DNA of 64,000 bases from the NCBI RefSeq assembly GCF_001654495.1, contig NZ_CP015849.1, positions 3,943,501 to 4,007,500 of the forward strand. The letters are read 5' to 3'. The notes beneath the pieces are model-generated. The model was not told where the DNA came from. It saw only the letters and a list, made by a program, of their open reading frames with translations, and did no database searches. The DNA comes from Streptomyces sp. SAT1. Its GTDB lineage: Bacteria; Actinomycetota; Actinomycetes; Streptomycetales; Streptomycetaceae. This document shows positions 51,182-59,932 of this stretch, one piece after another. The position numbers and the translations under genes are program-made. Numbering within the stretch: position 1 is the first letter of the stretch; every line of letters begins with the position of its first letter.

Positions 51182-53192
51182 GCACGACCTCCACGACTAC
51201 TCACGCGCGCTGGTGACCGACATCCAGGCGCTGGCGGACGCCGAGGGCGGCTCGATCCCGAACACATTCACCCAGCACGTACTCGAGATCCTCGAGGAGG
51301 CCGGGGTGGTCACCGACGCTGCGCTCGCCTACCACTCCTCCCGTGGGCTAGAGATCTACGGCTACGGCCTGCCCGAGGACGGGTCCAGCCTCGATCTCTA
51401 CACCACCGACTTCAACCTGACCCCGATGAGCAGCAAGCTGACCAAGGCCGAGTCCGACAGGCTCTTCCGCAGGCTGTTCGCGTTCGTGGGCAAGCACGCG
51501 GCCATCCGCCCCAACCAGGAGGACAACACCGACGTGCACGACATGTGCGTCGGTGTGGAGAAGGCACTGTCGAACGTTCCGAAGATCCGCCTCTTTCTCC
51601 TGAGCAACCGGGTCAGCACGACGAGTGCCCCGGGACCCGGGGAGTTCGAGGGGATCCCTGTCACACACGAGCTCTGGGACCTTGCGCGGCTCCACAGGCA
51701 CGAGACCTCCGGGAGCATCGGCGAGCCCATCAAGGTGACCTTCGAGCGTCCTCTTCCGTGCCTGGCGGCGCACAGCGACGAGCCGAACTACTCGGTCGTC
51801 TTGGCCGTCATCCCCGGCCGGCAGCTTGCCGAACTGTACAAGGAGCACCGGACCCGGCTGCTCGAACTCAACGTCCGGTCCTTCCTCCAGACCCGTGGTG
51901 GCGTGAACAAGGGCATCCGCGAAACCCTGCTGAAGGATCCGAGCCGCTTCCTCGCCTACAACAACGGCGTGACCGCCACCGCCTCGGACGTGGACTTCGA
52001 GACCGACGAGCACGGCAGTCCCGTCGCCATCAGGAGTATGACCGGCCTCCAGATCGTCAACGGCGGCCAGACCACCGCCTCGCTGCACCACGTCCTGACT
52101 CATGACAAGCGGGACCTGGACGGGGTCCACGTGCAGATGAAACTCACGATCGTCGATCCCGCGTACCTGTCCGAGATCGTTCCGAGGATCTCCCAGTACT
52201 CCAACACCCAGAACAAGGTGACGTTGGTCGACTTCAGCTCGAACCACGAGTTCCACGTCGCCTTCGAGCGTGTCTCCCGCAGCCTGTGGGCTCCTGCGAC
52301 CGACGGCAGCGGTCAGGAGACGCGATGGTTCTACGAGCGGGCGCGGGGACAGTACACCGACAAGTCCGCCGAGCACGAGACCCGCGCCGCCCAGCGCAAG
52401 TTCAAGCTGATCACGCCGAGTCGGCAGAGATTCAGCAAGTCCGACCTGGCCACCTTCGTGCACTCCTGGGAGCAGCTCCCGTACTGGGTGAGTCGCGGTG
52501 CCCAGAAGAACTTCGGCCACTTCATGGAGCGGATCGAGAAGTCCGATCCCGTCGTGGACGTGCAGTACTGCAAGCGCGCCATAGCCACCGCCATCCTCTT
52601 CCAGGCTGCCGACCGGATCGCCCGTGCGCACTCTGCCGGCAGCCACAAACGACTGATCACGACCTACACGGTCGCCCGGCTCTCGCTCGCCGCCGAGAAG
52701 CGGATCGACCTCGACAGGATCTGGAACGAGCAGGGCACCACGGACGCCCTGGAGGACGCCCTCGACGAGCTCTGTCCCTTGATCATGGAGACGGTGATCT
52801 CCGGCGACCGGCACGTGTCGGAGTGGGCGAAGAAGCCCGACTGCTGGGACGAGGTTTCCCGCATCCCGTGGACGCTCCCTGATGCGCTGACCGCCGAACT
52901 CACGACCGAACCCTTCGAGATTGCCTCCCCCGAGAGCACCGAGTCCGACGAGGCCGAAGCCGCCGTCGAGGACATCCCCAGCGAGGAGTGGCAGGCTCTC
53001 GCGGACTGGGCCCGCGAAGGCCGGCTCCTGCGCGCCGTGGACAGGCAGCTCGCCGACCGTGTCGCGCAGCGGCTCTCCCAGGGGCGACGGGTCACCGGGG
53101 CCCAGGCCAGGCAGGCGATGGAGGTCTACGAAGAGGCCCTGCGGCATGGGTTCCACCCCTCGCCTGTCGGCCTCGACCACGAGACCGCGTGA
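51174..53192 (+). CDS. AIPR-family (abortive phage resistance) protein
   Basis: This 672-aa protein of the AIPR family (PF10592) is named after the abortive phage infection protein AbiR-type group. The signature is YNNGVTATASDV followed by LQIVNGGQTTASLHH (about residues 259-308), which marks this otherwise poorly understood fold. It is a regular partner of Z1/DUF4420 loci; whether it is a nuclease, sensor or scaffold is not known. An acidic segment (SPESTESDEAEAAVEDIPSEE, about 583-603) precedes a helical C-terminus. The ATG at 51174 lies inside the end of the nuclease gene. Confidence 0.85.
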   Translation: MAEHDLHDYSRALVTDIQALADAEGGSIPNTFTQHVLEILEEAGVVTDAALAYHSSRGLEIYGYGLPEDGSSLDLYTTDFNLTPMSSKLTKAESDRLFRRLFAFVGKHAAIRPNQEDNTDVHDMCVGVEKALSNVPKIRLFLLSNRVSTTSAPGPGEFEGIPVTHELWDLARLHRHETSGSIGEPIKVTFERPLPCLAAHSDEPNYSVVLAVIPGRQLAELYKEHRTRLLELNVRSFLQTRGGVNKGIRETLLKDPSRFLAYNNGVTATASDVDFETDEHGSPVAIRSMTGLQIVNGGQTTASLHHVLTHDKRDLDGVHVQMKLTIVDPAYLSEIVPRISQYSNTQNKVTLVDFSSNHEFHVAFERVSRSLWAPATDGSGQETRWFYERARGQYTDKSAEHETRAAQRKFKLITPSRQRFSKSDLATFVHSWEQLPYWVSRGAQKNFGHFMERIEKSDPVVDVQYCKRAIATAILFQAADRIARAHSAGSHKRLITTYTVARLSLAAEKRIDLDRIWNEQGTTDALEDALDELCPLIMETVISGDRHVSEWAKKPDCWDEVSRIPWTLPDALTAELTTEPFEIASPESTESDEAEAAVEDIPSEEWQALADWAREGRLLRAVDRQLADRVAQRLSQGRRVTGAQARQAMEVYEEALRHGFHPSPVGLDHETA

Positions 53193-53221
53193 GAGCGCCA
53201 GTCCCGGCACCGGGGCTGGCG

Positions 53222-53410
53222 CTACAGGGTTCCCTCTGCCAACAGGTCGTTGATCGCGTCTTCTGCACGTCTCAGCACGATGCGCCCGTCCCCGTCGCTG
53301 AACACGAGCAGCTTGGTGCCCGGGCTGATGCCTGCTTCGGCGAGGATCCCGAGCGGGATCTCCACACGGCCGGCCCTGTCGACGTCGAGTTCTGCAGGTT
53401 CTCGGATCAC
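53222..53410 (-). CDS. AbrB/MazE/SpoVT-like DNA-binding protein
   Basis: This 62-aa protein has a swapped-hairpin AbrB domain: LDVDRAGRVEIPLGILAEAG then LLVFSDGDGRIVLRR. The pattern GRVEIPLGILAEAGISPG is the typical loop-strand-helix signature. Such proteins are antitoxins (MazE, VapB) or transition-state regulators. No toxin partner is beside it, so control of the surrounding restriction genes is the simpler idea. The GTG start is at 53410. It sits alone on the minus strand between the AIPR and vsr genes and is convergent with the former. Confidence 0.7.
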   Translation of the reverse strand: MIREPAELDVDRAGRVEIPLGILAEAGISPGTKLLVFSDGDGRIVLRRAEDAINDLLAEGTL

Positions 53411-53474
53411 CTAGGTCAGTCTGCCACCCGGAGCACGCCCACGGCATGACCGCCCAAGGTGGAAGCATGGCCTC

Positions 53475-53996
53475 GTGAGCACACACGAAGGATGGGTGAG
53501 CACGCCCTGGAGCGCACAGCTGAGAGGCCGCCGCGTACGGGACACCGGGCCGGAGAAGACCCTTAGGAGCGCCGTCCACGCCCTCGGGCTCCGCTTTCGG
53601 CTGCACCGTGAGGTCGCTCCCCGCTGCACGGCGGACTTCGTGCTGCCCCGGTACTCCGTCGCGGTCTTCGTCGACGACTGCTTCTGGCACGGCTGCCCCT
53701 CCCACGGCACGCGGCGTTTCCGAGGGCCGAACGCCTCGCGCTGGGAAACCAAGATCACGACCAACATGGAAAGGGACGCCAGGAACACCGAAGCGGCGAG
53801 AGACGCCGGATGGACCGTAGTGCGCATCTGGGAGTGTGAGGTCAGGGCCGACGCCGGGCGGGCCGCCGAGCGCATCGCCCACGCCGCACACCGCAGCGTC
53901 CCAGTTCTCCCGGGAGGGCCCTGTCAGCCTGTGGTTACCGCAACATCCAAGGTGGCTTCGGTTCCCTCGTCCTCCTGCGGACGGGTCGGGCAGTAG
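53475..53996 (+). CDS. Vsr-like (very short patch repair) endonuclease
   Basis: This 173-aa protein is of the Vsr family, which nicks T:G mismatches arising when 5-methylcytosine deaminates. RDTGPEKTLRSAVHALGL, the active-site strand TADFVLPRY (Asp about residue 53), VDDCFWHGCP (where VDGCFWHGCP is usual) and the end NMERDARN...GWTVVRIWECEV are all recognisable. Pairing with a cytosine methyltransferase is the normal genetic context. The GTG start is at 53475. The last 24 codons run antisense over the 3' end of the methyltransferase gene (73-base convergent overlap). Confidence 0.88.
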   Translation: MSTHEGWVSTPWSAQLRGRRVRDTGPEKTLRSAVHALGLRFRLHREVAPRCTADFVLPRYSVAVFVDDCFWHGCPSHGTRRFRGPNASRWETKITTNMERDARNTEAARDAGWTVVRIWECEVRADAGRAAERIAHAAHRSVPVLPGGPCQPVVTATSKVASVPSSSCGRVGQ

Positions 53997-55900
53997 TCGC
54001 TCAGCGGGCAGCTTCCACAGACGGGCTGCTTGTCACGACAAAGGTTCTCGCCGATGAACCTGATGGCGGCCATGCGCACCGGTGCGTCCCGGCCAGCGCC
54101 GAGAAGCTTGATGAGGCTGAGCCGACCCTCGGTCAGCCGGTTGGTCAGGTGCGATTCGTTCTGCTGAACCCTCGCAGCCACCCGCAACGCACTCTGGCCG
54201 ACCAGCATTATGTCGCCGCCGGCCAGCAGCCTGAACAACGCGAGCTCAGCCGGCTTGAGCCCCATCACCTTGCTGTGATCAAGAACCGAATCCGCGTTCA
54301 CCCAGATCTCGGGCTTGTCGACGACCGGACTGAGCCTGCCCTCCAGACGCTTGCGGAGTGCTGTTGTCGGCGCCGCGTTCACGAGGGCGAGATAGACGTC
54401 CTGCGTCAGTTCCCTGTGCCCAGCGACCTCGTCCATCACGTCGGAGAGCTGCTTCGGCTGCAGCTTGCTTCCCGAGAGCACCGCCATGACGAGAGCCCCG
54501 AGCGGCTTCATCTTCCGGCCACCGGGGAACTGGTACCACTGCTTGCCCGCACGGTGCTCCTTGGCCCAGCGGGTCAGTTCCTCACGTACCTTCGGCCACT
54601 TGTCCGCGGCCTCGTCCCCGGCGGGTACATTTTGCGGCAGGAGAACCCGGGCCGCGGCTTCGCCCAACAGCGGGGGAACCGCGTTGCCAATCTGGCGGAA
54701 GGCGTCGCTCCGCGTGCCCGCGAACCGAAAGCGGTCCGGGAAGGTCTGGATCCTCGCGGCTTCACGCACGGTCAGCGTTCGCGCCTCTTCAGGATGGATG
54801 TACCAGTAACCGTCCTTGGCGATGTGCGCGGTGATGGTGCGGCTCAGTTCCTTCCAGTCCAGCTTCTTGTACTTGTCGGTGAATTGCTTCGCGTCGTACC
54901 TCTGGAAATCCTTCTCGTCCTCTTCCAGTTTCTCTTCAAGCTTGGAGTAGAGGGTTTTGGAATCCATGACCGTGAAGATCCTGAAGTCGTCCTCACGAAC
55001 CCGCCGCGTCATGTGGTCGTGAATTACACCCTTGTCTGCCCTTCTGCGCATCTCTTTGGCGAAGGAAGACGGCTTCGGCTCCTGCTCCTCTTCGTAGTCG
55101 CCGACTCGGGCACCTACCGCTTTCAAAGCCTCCGGATTGAGTGCAGGAAGGTCACCGATGGCATCCCGAAGGGTGGTCTGTTTCTTCGGCTTGCTCCACA
55201 CGAAGCCGCCACCGTCTCTCCGTGCGAGGAGGATCAGACGCTTCCTGTGCTGCGGCACGCGATAGTTCCACGCATCGACGAGACGCACCTGGGTCACATA
55301 CCCAAGACTCTCCAGCTTTGCCTCGATGATGCGGATCACGCTGAAGTCATCGCCAAGCCCCATGTCAGGGACGTTCTCCATGAGGACGGCACGTGGAAGG
55401 AGTCGCTCCACCACGTCGACGTAGGCGCGCCAGAGTTCCTTACGCAGATCGTGCGGGTCGCGGTTGTGGTACTCGACCAAGTGCCGGATCTTGCTGCGTC
55501 CGGCACGACTGAACGGCTGGCAGGGGGGGCCTCCCGCCACAATGTCGATATCGGCTCCGGAGTCCAGGATTCGCTGGACGAATTCGCCTCGCTGGTCGTC
55601 ATCGCCGAGGTCGGCACAAAGACTCATTCCCGGAAAGTTCGCTGCATGCGTCTCGCGAGCCCGCTCGTCGAAGTCCACGGCCGCAGCGGTGGTCCATCCG
55701 GCTCGTTCAAGGCCCAGGCTCAGCCCGCCGGCGCCCGAGAAGAGGTCGACAGCTAGGCGTTTACCCTTTCCGTAGCCGGACTGGACCCATTTCCTGAAGT
55801 CGTCCGGCTCACAGTGGTGCCTGTGCTTGTCCAGTTTGAGGTAGTCGCTCCGCTCCAGGGGCACGCCATACGTGCTTTTTGCCCCCTTCTCCTTCGCCAC
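53924..55900 (-). CDS. DNA (cytosine-5) methyltransferase fused to a Nth-like Fe-S domain
   Basis: In this 658-aa protein, residues 48-422 are a complete C5-methyltransferase: motif I VDLFSGAGGLSLGL, catalytic PCQ (Cys127), ENV (175-177), QHRKR (217-221) and GNAVPP (405-410). Residues about 435-640 are a helical domain ending in four cysteines (C621, C628, C631, C637) with exactly the C-x6-C-x2-C-x5-C spacing of endonuclease III. By eye, the helix-hairpin-helix and catalytic region align with MGLKPAEL...VGQSALRVAAR (546-577), where the glycosylase Asp is Gly568 and the hairpin lysine is displaced. So the domain looks like a catalytically dead glycosylase fold used to bind DNA. The GTG at 55900 follows GGAGGAG; longer frames to 56092 look non-coding. 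Confidence 0.88.
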   Translation of the reverse strand: MAKEKGAKSTYGVPLERSDYLKLDKHRHHCEPDDFRKWVQSGYGKGKRLAVDLFSGAGGLSLGLERAGWTTAAAVDFDERARETHAANFPGMSLCADLGDDDQRGEFVQRILDSGADIDIVAGGPPCQPFSRAGRSKIRHLVEYHNRDPHDLRKELWRAYVDVVERLLPRAVLMENVPDMGLGDDFSVIRIIEAKLESLGYVTQVRLVDAWNYRVPQHRKRLILLARRDGGGFVWSKPKKQTTLRDAIGDLPALNPEALKAVGARVGDYEEEQEPKPSSFAKEMRRRADKGVIHDHMTRRVREDDFRIFTVMDSKTLYSKLEEKLEEDEKDFQRYDAKQFTDKYKKLDWKELSRTITAHIAKDGYWYIHPEEARTLTVREAARIQTFPDRFRFAGTRSDAFRQIGNAVPPLLGEAAARVLLPQNVPAGDEAADKWPKVREELTRWAKEHRAGKQWYQFPGGRKMKPLGALVMAVLSGSKLQPKQLSDVMDEVAGHRELTQDVYLALVNAAPTTALRKRLEGRLSPVVDKPEIWVNADSVLDHSKVMGLKPAELALFRLLAGGDIMLVGQSALRVAARVQQNESHLTNRLTEGRLSLIKLLGAGRDAPVRMAAIRFIGENLCRDKQPVCGSCPLSDYCPTRPQEDEGTEATLDVAVTTG

Positions 55901-56382
55901 GACCCACTCCTCCGTACCTGACGACCTGAACGACCTCCAGGAGATCACGCACGACGCTGCGAAGGCAAGGCTTCCGGCCGGTCTACGCCGCCGTAAAGCC
56001 TCGTCTGTCACGCGGGTGACCTGCCTGGTGAACACCGCTGTCCACTCACCGTACCCATTGGTAACTTGATGCAGTGTTCTACTCTGAGCCACCCCATGTT
56101 AGAGGACACCGCTTGGGCTGCTCCTCGAGACCACCCTGTTCCGGTTGCGATACGTCCACGAACGTCATCTGTCTCAACGAACCCCCGGACCAGAAGACAC
56201 GTTCGATCACGGGCTCTGCCCCGTTCATCGGGCGTCGGGTGCTGTAGCCACCTTGAACCCCCGTCCCGGCACACGTGCTGCCCAAATCTCCTGAGCAGCG
56301 TCTCCAGAGCCCTCCCCGCCGTTAAGATCGTAGTTGGCACTCCTCGGGCGGGGTGCGGGTGCGAGCGGTCAGAGGGGCGAGC
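55901..56382. other. Divergent promoter region between methyltransferase and GHKL-kinase genes
   Basis: About 480 bases contain relatively AT-rich patches (near 56055-56085 and 56320-56340) suitable for two divergent promoters. I see no protein-coding frame with a ribosome-binding site, and no repeat or array. Confidence 0.45.
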
Positions 56383-58632
56383 GTGGACTCCGAGAACACA
56401 CAGACGTTCCTACGTCCCCGTGCGCGCCTGATGAGCACACTCGGTGAGGAACTGATCAGCAACGAGCGGGTGGCACTCACCGAGCTGGTCAAGAACGCCT
56501 ACGACGCCGATGCGAACCTGGTTGTGATCAGGTTCAACGGGCCGCTGGAGGAGGGCTACGGTTCCATCGAGGTATGGGACGACGGGCACGGTATGTCCCC
56601 CGAAACCGTCCGGGACACCTGGATGGAGATTGCCACACCGTTCCGGCACCGTGCCCCACGCAGTGAGGAGTTCGGGCGAAGGGTTCTTGGTGCAAAGGGG
56701 ATCGGGCGCTTCTCCGCAGCCCGCCTCGGTGCCGTGACCGCGATCAGGAGTCGCAAGGCCGGCGGTCCCGAGGTGAACATCCGGCTCGACTGGAACGACT
56801 TCGCCGCCGAGAACGCCTATCTCGACCAGGTGCCGGTCCACTGGAACGTGGGCGCTCCCGAGGTGTTCGCCGACAACGGCCAAGCGCGACGCCTCTTCGA
56901 CGAGGTGACAAGTGCCTTCCGTGCAAGCGAGAAACGGCCAGCCTGGACGGGCTCTCACGGCACCCTCGTCCGGCTCGAAGGGCTTCGGCAGGACTGGGGG
57001 TCCGAGTCGGTGGAGAGCCTGAAGAGGTCCCTTTCCCGACTCCTCCCCCCTCCCCCTCCTGTAGAGCTGGGCGTGCCCGACCAGCCGGAGTTCGCGATCT
57101 ATCTCTCCCTTCCGGCCGGGCCGTTGGACCACCACACCGGTTTCGTCGCGGCCAGCGAAGCTCTGGCGCATCCGCACTACCGCCTCATAGGGACCATCGA
57201 CGAAAACGGTCTCGCCGACCTGGCCATGACAAACCTGACGTCCGGGCAGTCGGAGACCGTGAATCAGTACCTGTTCCCGTCGCACGGGAAGGCGCCCAAG
57301 TGCGGTCCCCTGAAGCTCGACCTCCGTACCTGGGACCTTGACTCGGCCTCCCTCAAGGAGATGCTCAACATCGACCTCGGGGCCCGCAACATCACCGAGG
57401 TCCGTAAGCTAATCAAGGACAACAGCGGTGTCGCCCTCTACCGGGACGGCTTCCGGGTGCAGCCTTTCGGCGAGGTCGACTTCGACTGGCTGCGCTTCGA
57501 CCTCCGCCGCGTGAACAACCCCACCATGCGGTTCTCCAACAACCAGGTCGCGGGTTTCGTGTACATATCGGCGGACGGTAACCCCGGGCTTCGGGACCGG
57601 TCGCACCGGGAAGGACTCATCGACTCTCCCGAGTACGAGGACCTGAAGGGTGTCCTGACCCAGGCTGTGAGCCGACTCGAGACCTGGCGCTACGGGCTGC
57701 GTCGTCCGAACGGAGAGGGCCGCGAGTCGGGTCCGGTCACGGTGGACACCCCCTCCGGTGCCGGAAGCGACCGTCACGGCCTGTTCCAGAACTTCACCCT
57801 CTCGCCCGTCCGGGACGTTCTCAACGCGAAGTATCCGGACGACACCGAGTTGAGCCGCGCACTGGAGGAGGCTCAGGAAACGATCGACGAGAGCGTCGAG
57901 AAGGTCCAAGAAGTCCTCTCGCAGTTCTCCCGCCTTGCGACTCTCGGAGCGCTAGTCGACGTCGTACTGCACGACGGTCGGACGGCACTGACGCGGATCG
58001 CCTACGTCCTCCGCCGACTGAACAAGCTGGCAGGCCGTAAGCGCGACGAGGACGAACAACTCGCCTCCGCTCTCACGAAGATGCACGTCGACCTCACGGC
58101 GCAAGAACAGGCTCTGGACCGGCTCTTCACCCGCGTCGAGCCGCTCAGCGGCCGGCGGCGAGGCCGCCCCCGCGCCCTGTCCCTCCAAGCCGCGATCGAC
58201 GAGGCCGTCGCGGTCCACGAAGGCACGCTCAAGAAGCACGGCATCACCGTCACCGTCAGCGGCGAGGACGTGACAGTGACGGCTGACCCCGGCGACATCT
58301 CCCAGGTGGTCCACAACCTCGTAGGGAACTCGATCTATTGGCTCTCCACCCTGCCCGAGGGGAAGGAGCGCGCCATCCTCATCGAGACGAGGCGGACGCC
58401 CGACGACGAGGTAGACATCGACGTGAGCGACAGCGGCCCGGGAGTACGTGAGGAGATCCGAGAGATGATCTTCGACACGTACTTCAGCGACAAGGAGGAC
58501 GGCATCGGGCTGGGCCTCAGCATCGCCGGCAGCGTCGTGAAGGACTTCTACGACGGTGATCTGTCCCTGGTGAGGCCAGGGCCCCTCGCCGGAGCCACAT
58601 TCAGGGCAAGACTGCGAAGGAGAGTTGGGTGA
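56383..58632 (+). CDS. Dual-GHKL ATPase: HSP90-like domain plus histidine kinase-like domain
   Basis: This 749-aa protein has two separate GHKL domains. The N-terminal one is HSP90/MutL-like: ALTELVKNAYDADA (Glu34, Asn38), WDDGHGM (65-71), GAKGIGRFSAA (103-113). The C-terminal one is histidine kinase-like: an H-box candidate LVDVVLHDGRTAL with His530, N-box VVHNLVGNS (642-650), DSGPG (683-687) and GIGLGLSIAG (707-716). A helix-rich linker (about 490-590) separates them. There is no membrane segment, so it senses something inside the cell. The GTG at 56383 has an AGGGG site; an earlier GTG at 56353 is possible. It overlaps the receiver gene by GTGA (58629). Confidence 0.85.
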   Translation: MDSENTQTFLRPRARLMSTLGEELISNERVALTELVKNAYDADANLVVIRFNGPLEEGYGSIEVWDDGHGMSPETVRDTWMEIATPFRHRAPRSEEFGRRVLGAKGIGRFSAARLGAVTAIRSRKAGGPEVNIRLDWNDFAAENAYLDQVPVHWNVGAPEVFADNGQARRLFDEVTSAFRASEKRPAWTGSHGTLVRLEGLRQDWGSESVESLKRSLSRLLPPPPPVELGVPDQPEFAIYLSLPAGPLDHHTGFVAASEALAHPHYRLIGTIDENGLADLAMTNLTSGQSETVNQYLFPSHGKAPKCGPLKLDLRTWDLDSASLKEMLNIDLGARNITEVRKLIKDNSGVALYRDGFRVQPFGEVDFDWLRFDLRRVNNPTMRFSNNQVAGFVYISADGNPGLRDRSHREGLIDSPEYEDLKGVLTQAVSRLETWRYGLRRPNGEGRESGPVTVDTPSGAGSDRHGLFQNFTLSPVRDVLNAKYPDDTELSRALEEAQETIDESVEKVQEVLSQFSRLATLGALVDVVLHDGRTALTRIAYVLRRLNKLAGRKRDEDEQLASALTKMHVDLTAQEQALDRLFTRVEPLSGRRRGRPRALSLQAAIDEAVAVHEGTLKKHGITVTVSGEDVTVTADPGDISQVVHNLVGNSIYWLSTLPEGKERAILIETRRTPDDEVDIDVSDSGPGVREEIREMIFDTYFSDKEDGIGLGLSIAGSVVKDFYDGDLSLVRPGPLAGATFRARLRRRVG

Positions 58633-59846
58633 CGGACGGGGGCGCGGTGTACCGGATCTTGATCGTCGAAGACGAGGTTGACATCGCGGAGGAACTGTCC
58701 GAGATGCTCGCGGAGGAGCTCTCGGACCTCGGAACGCTCGACATCCACGTCGAGAACGATTTCGACGAAGCCGAACGCCTGCTGGAGACCCAGGCGATCG
58801 ACCTGGTTGTTCTGGATGTCAGGGACGCGACACGGCGCGGCTCCGCCGCGCACCCCAACCTGCAGGGCCGTGAACTGCACGACCGGATAGCCAAGACCCG
58901 CTGGGTGCCGGTCGTCTTCTGCACCGGCCTCGCGGAGCAGGTAAGCGACTTGGCGCAGCCACCGCTCATCCAAGTGGTCCCGAAGAACCGACTGGACGAC
59001 GCTGTCACCGCGATTCGGGAGGGCCTCGAGTCCGGTGTCCCGGTCCTCACCCGGCACATTACCGCCCTCGTGGACGAGCACGTGCGCGGATTCCTGCGGG
59101 ACGAGATCGCCCCGAACTGGGACCGGCTCGGCGCTGTTGACCGTAGCCAGATCGCCCCCGTCCTCGTGCACCGCTTGGCGGCCTGGCTGAAGGAGAACGC
59201 GGTCGAGGCCCTCGGAGCCGTGCTCGGTTCCTCCGAGGACCGTGTGATGGGACACGCGTCGACCGCCCGGATGTACCTGATGCCGCCGGTCACGAAGCAC
59301 GTGACCGCGGCAGACCTTCTGCGGGACCCCCAGGACGGCTGGTGGGTCGTCCTCACTCCTGCGTGCGACCTCTACGAGGACCTGCCCAGCGGCGGCAACC
59401 GCGCGGCCAAGGCCGAGTACGTACGTCTCGCCAAGGCGGTTCCGTTGAGCGAAGCACCCTTGATCGCACGTTGGATCGAGGCCGGATCCCCCGTCAAAGG
59501 GAGCCGGGAGCGGAACGCGGCTCTGGAGATGTTCCGCGACAACAACGCCCGTTACCGGATTCTGCCCAAGTATCTCGACATCCCGGACCTCTTGGTCGAC
59601 TTCGAGATCGTGCAGTCTGTTCCCTTGGCAGAGGTCCGTATGTGGACCCGCGTCGCCACGCTGGACAGCCCGTTCGCCGAGGCCATGCTGACCTCGCACG
59701 GGCACACGGTGGCCAGGATCGGCACCCCCGTCGTCGACTACGAGAACATCAAGCAGTCCCTGGGGCTGGACGGAAAGGGGAAGGCCGCGGACCAGAACTC
59801 GGTTCCGAACCCTCGTACCACGACGAAGGACGGCAAGCAGTCCTGA
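58629..59846 (+). CDS. Receiver-domain protein with unrecognised output domain
   Basis: In this 405-aa protein, residues 8-125 are a CheY-like receiver with the acidic pair in VEDEVD (14-15), phospho-acceptor D63 in VVLDVRD, T99 and K119 (VVPKN). All key residues are present, so phosphotransfer from the upstream kinase is plausible. The C-terminal 270 residues are not a DNA-binding domain I recognise. A notable motif is WWVVLTPACDLYED with Cys246-Asp247, in a mostly alpha/beta region, and the end is a Lys/Ser-rich tail. The domain could be an effector switched on by phosphorylation. It starts within the stop of the kinase gene and ends 86 bases from the convergent HEPN gene. Confidence 0.8.
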   Translation: MTDGGAVYRILIVEDEVDIAEELSEMLAEELSDLGTLDIHVENDFDEAERLLETQAIDLVVLDVRDATRRGSAAHPNLQGRELHDRIAKTRWVPVVFCTGLAEQVSDLAQPPLIQVVPKNRLDDAVTAIREGLESGVPVLTRHITALVDEHVRGFLRDEIAPNWDRLGAVDRSQIAPVLVHRLAAWLKENAVEALGAVLGSSEDRVMGHASTARMYLMPPVTKHVTAADLLRDPQDGWWVVLTPACDLYEDLPSGGNRAAKAEYVRLAKAVPLSEAPLIARWIEAGSPVKGSRERNAALEMFRDNNARYRILPKYLDIPDLLVDFEIVQSVPLAEVRMWTRVATLDSPFAEAMLTSHGHTVARIGTPVVDYENIKQSLGLDGKGKAADQNSVPNPRTTTKDGKQS

Positions 59847-59932
59847 TTCTCGGCCAGGATGATCAGCCTGTCGGCCTCTCGCCCGCGCGCTGAATTCTGA
59901 AGCGTGATCTGAGTCCGACCGTGTCGGGGATC

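Noticed and set aside
45865..53996. BREX, DISARM or Dnd system
   Set aside because: No PglZ, BrxC, DrmA/DrmB or DndB-E-like protein is visible; the gene set fits the MORC/Z1 type instead.
56383..59846. Detocs three-component defence system
   Set aside because: There are only two genes, no TPR sensor and no phosphorylase-type effector; the architecture is different.
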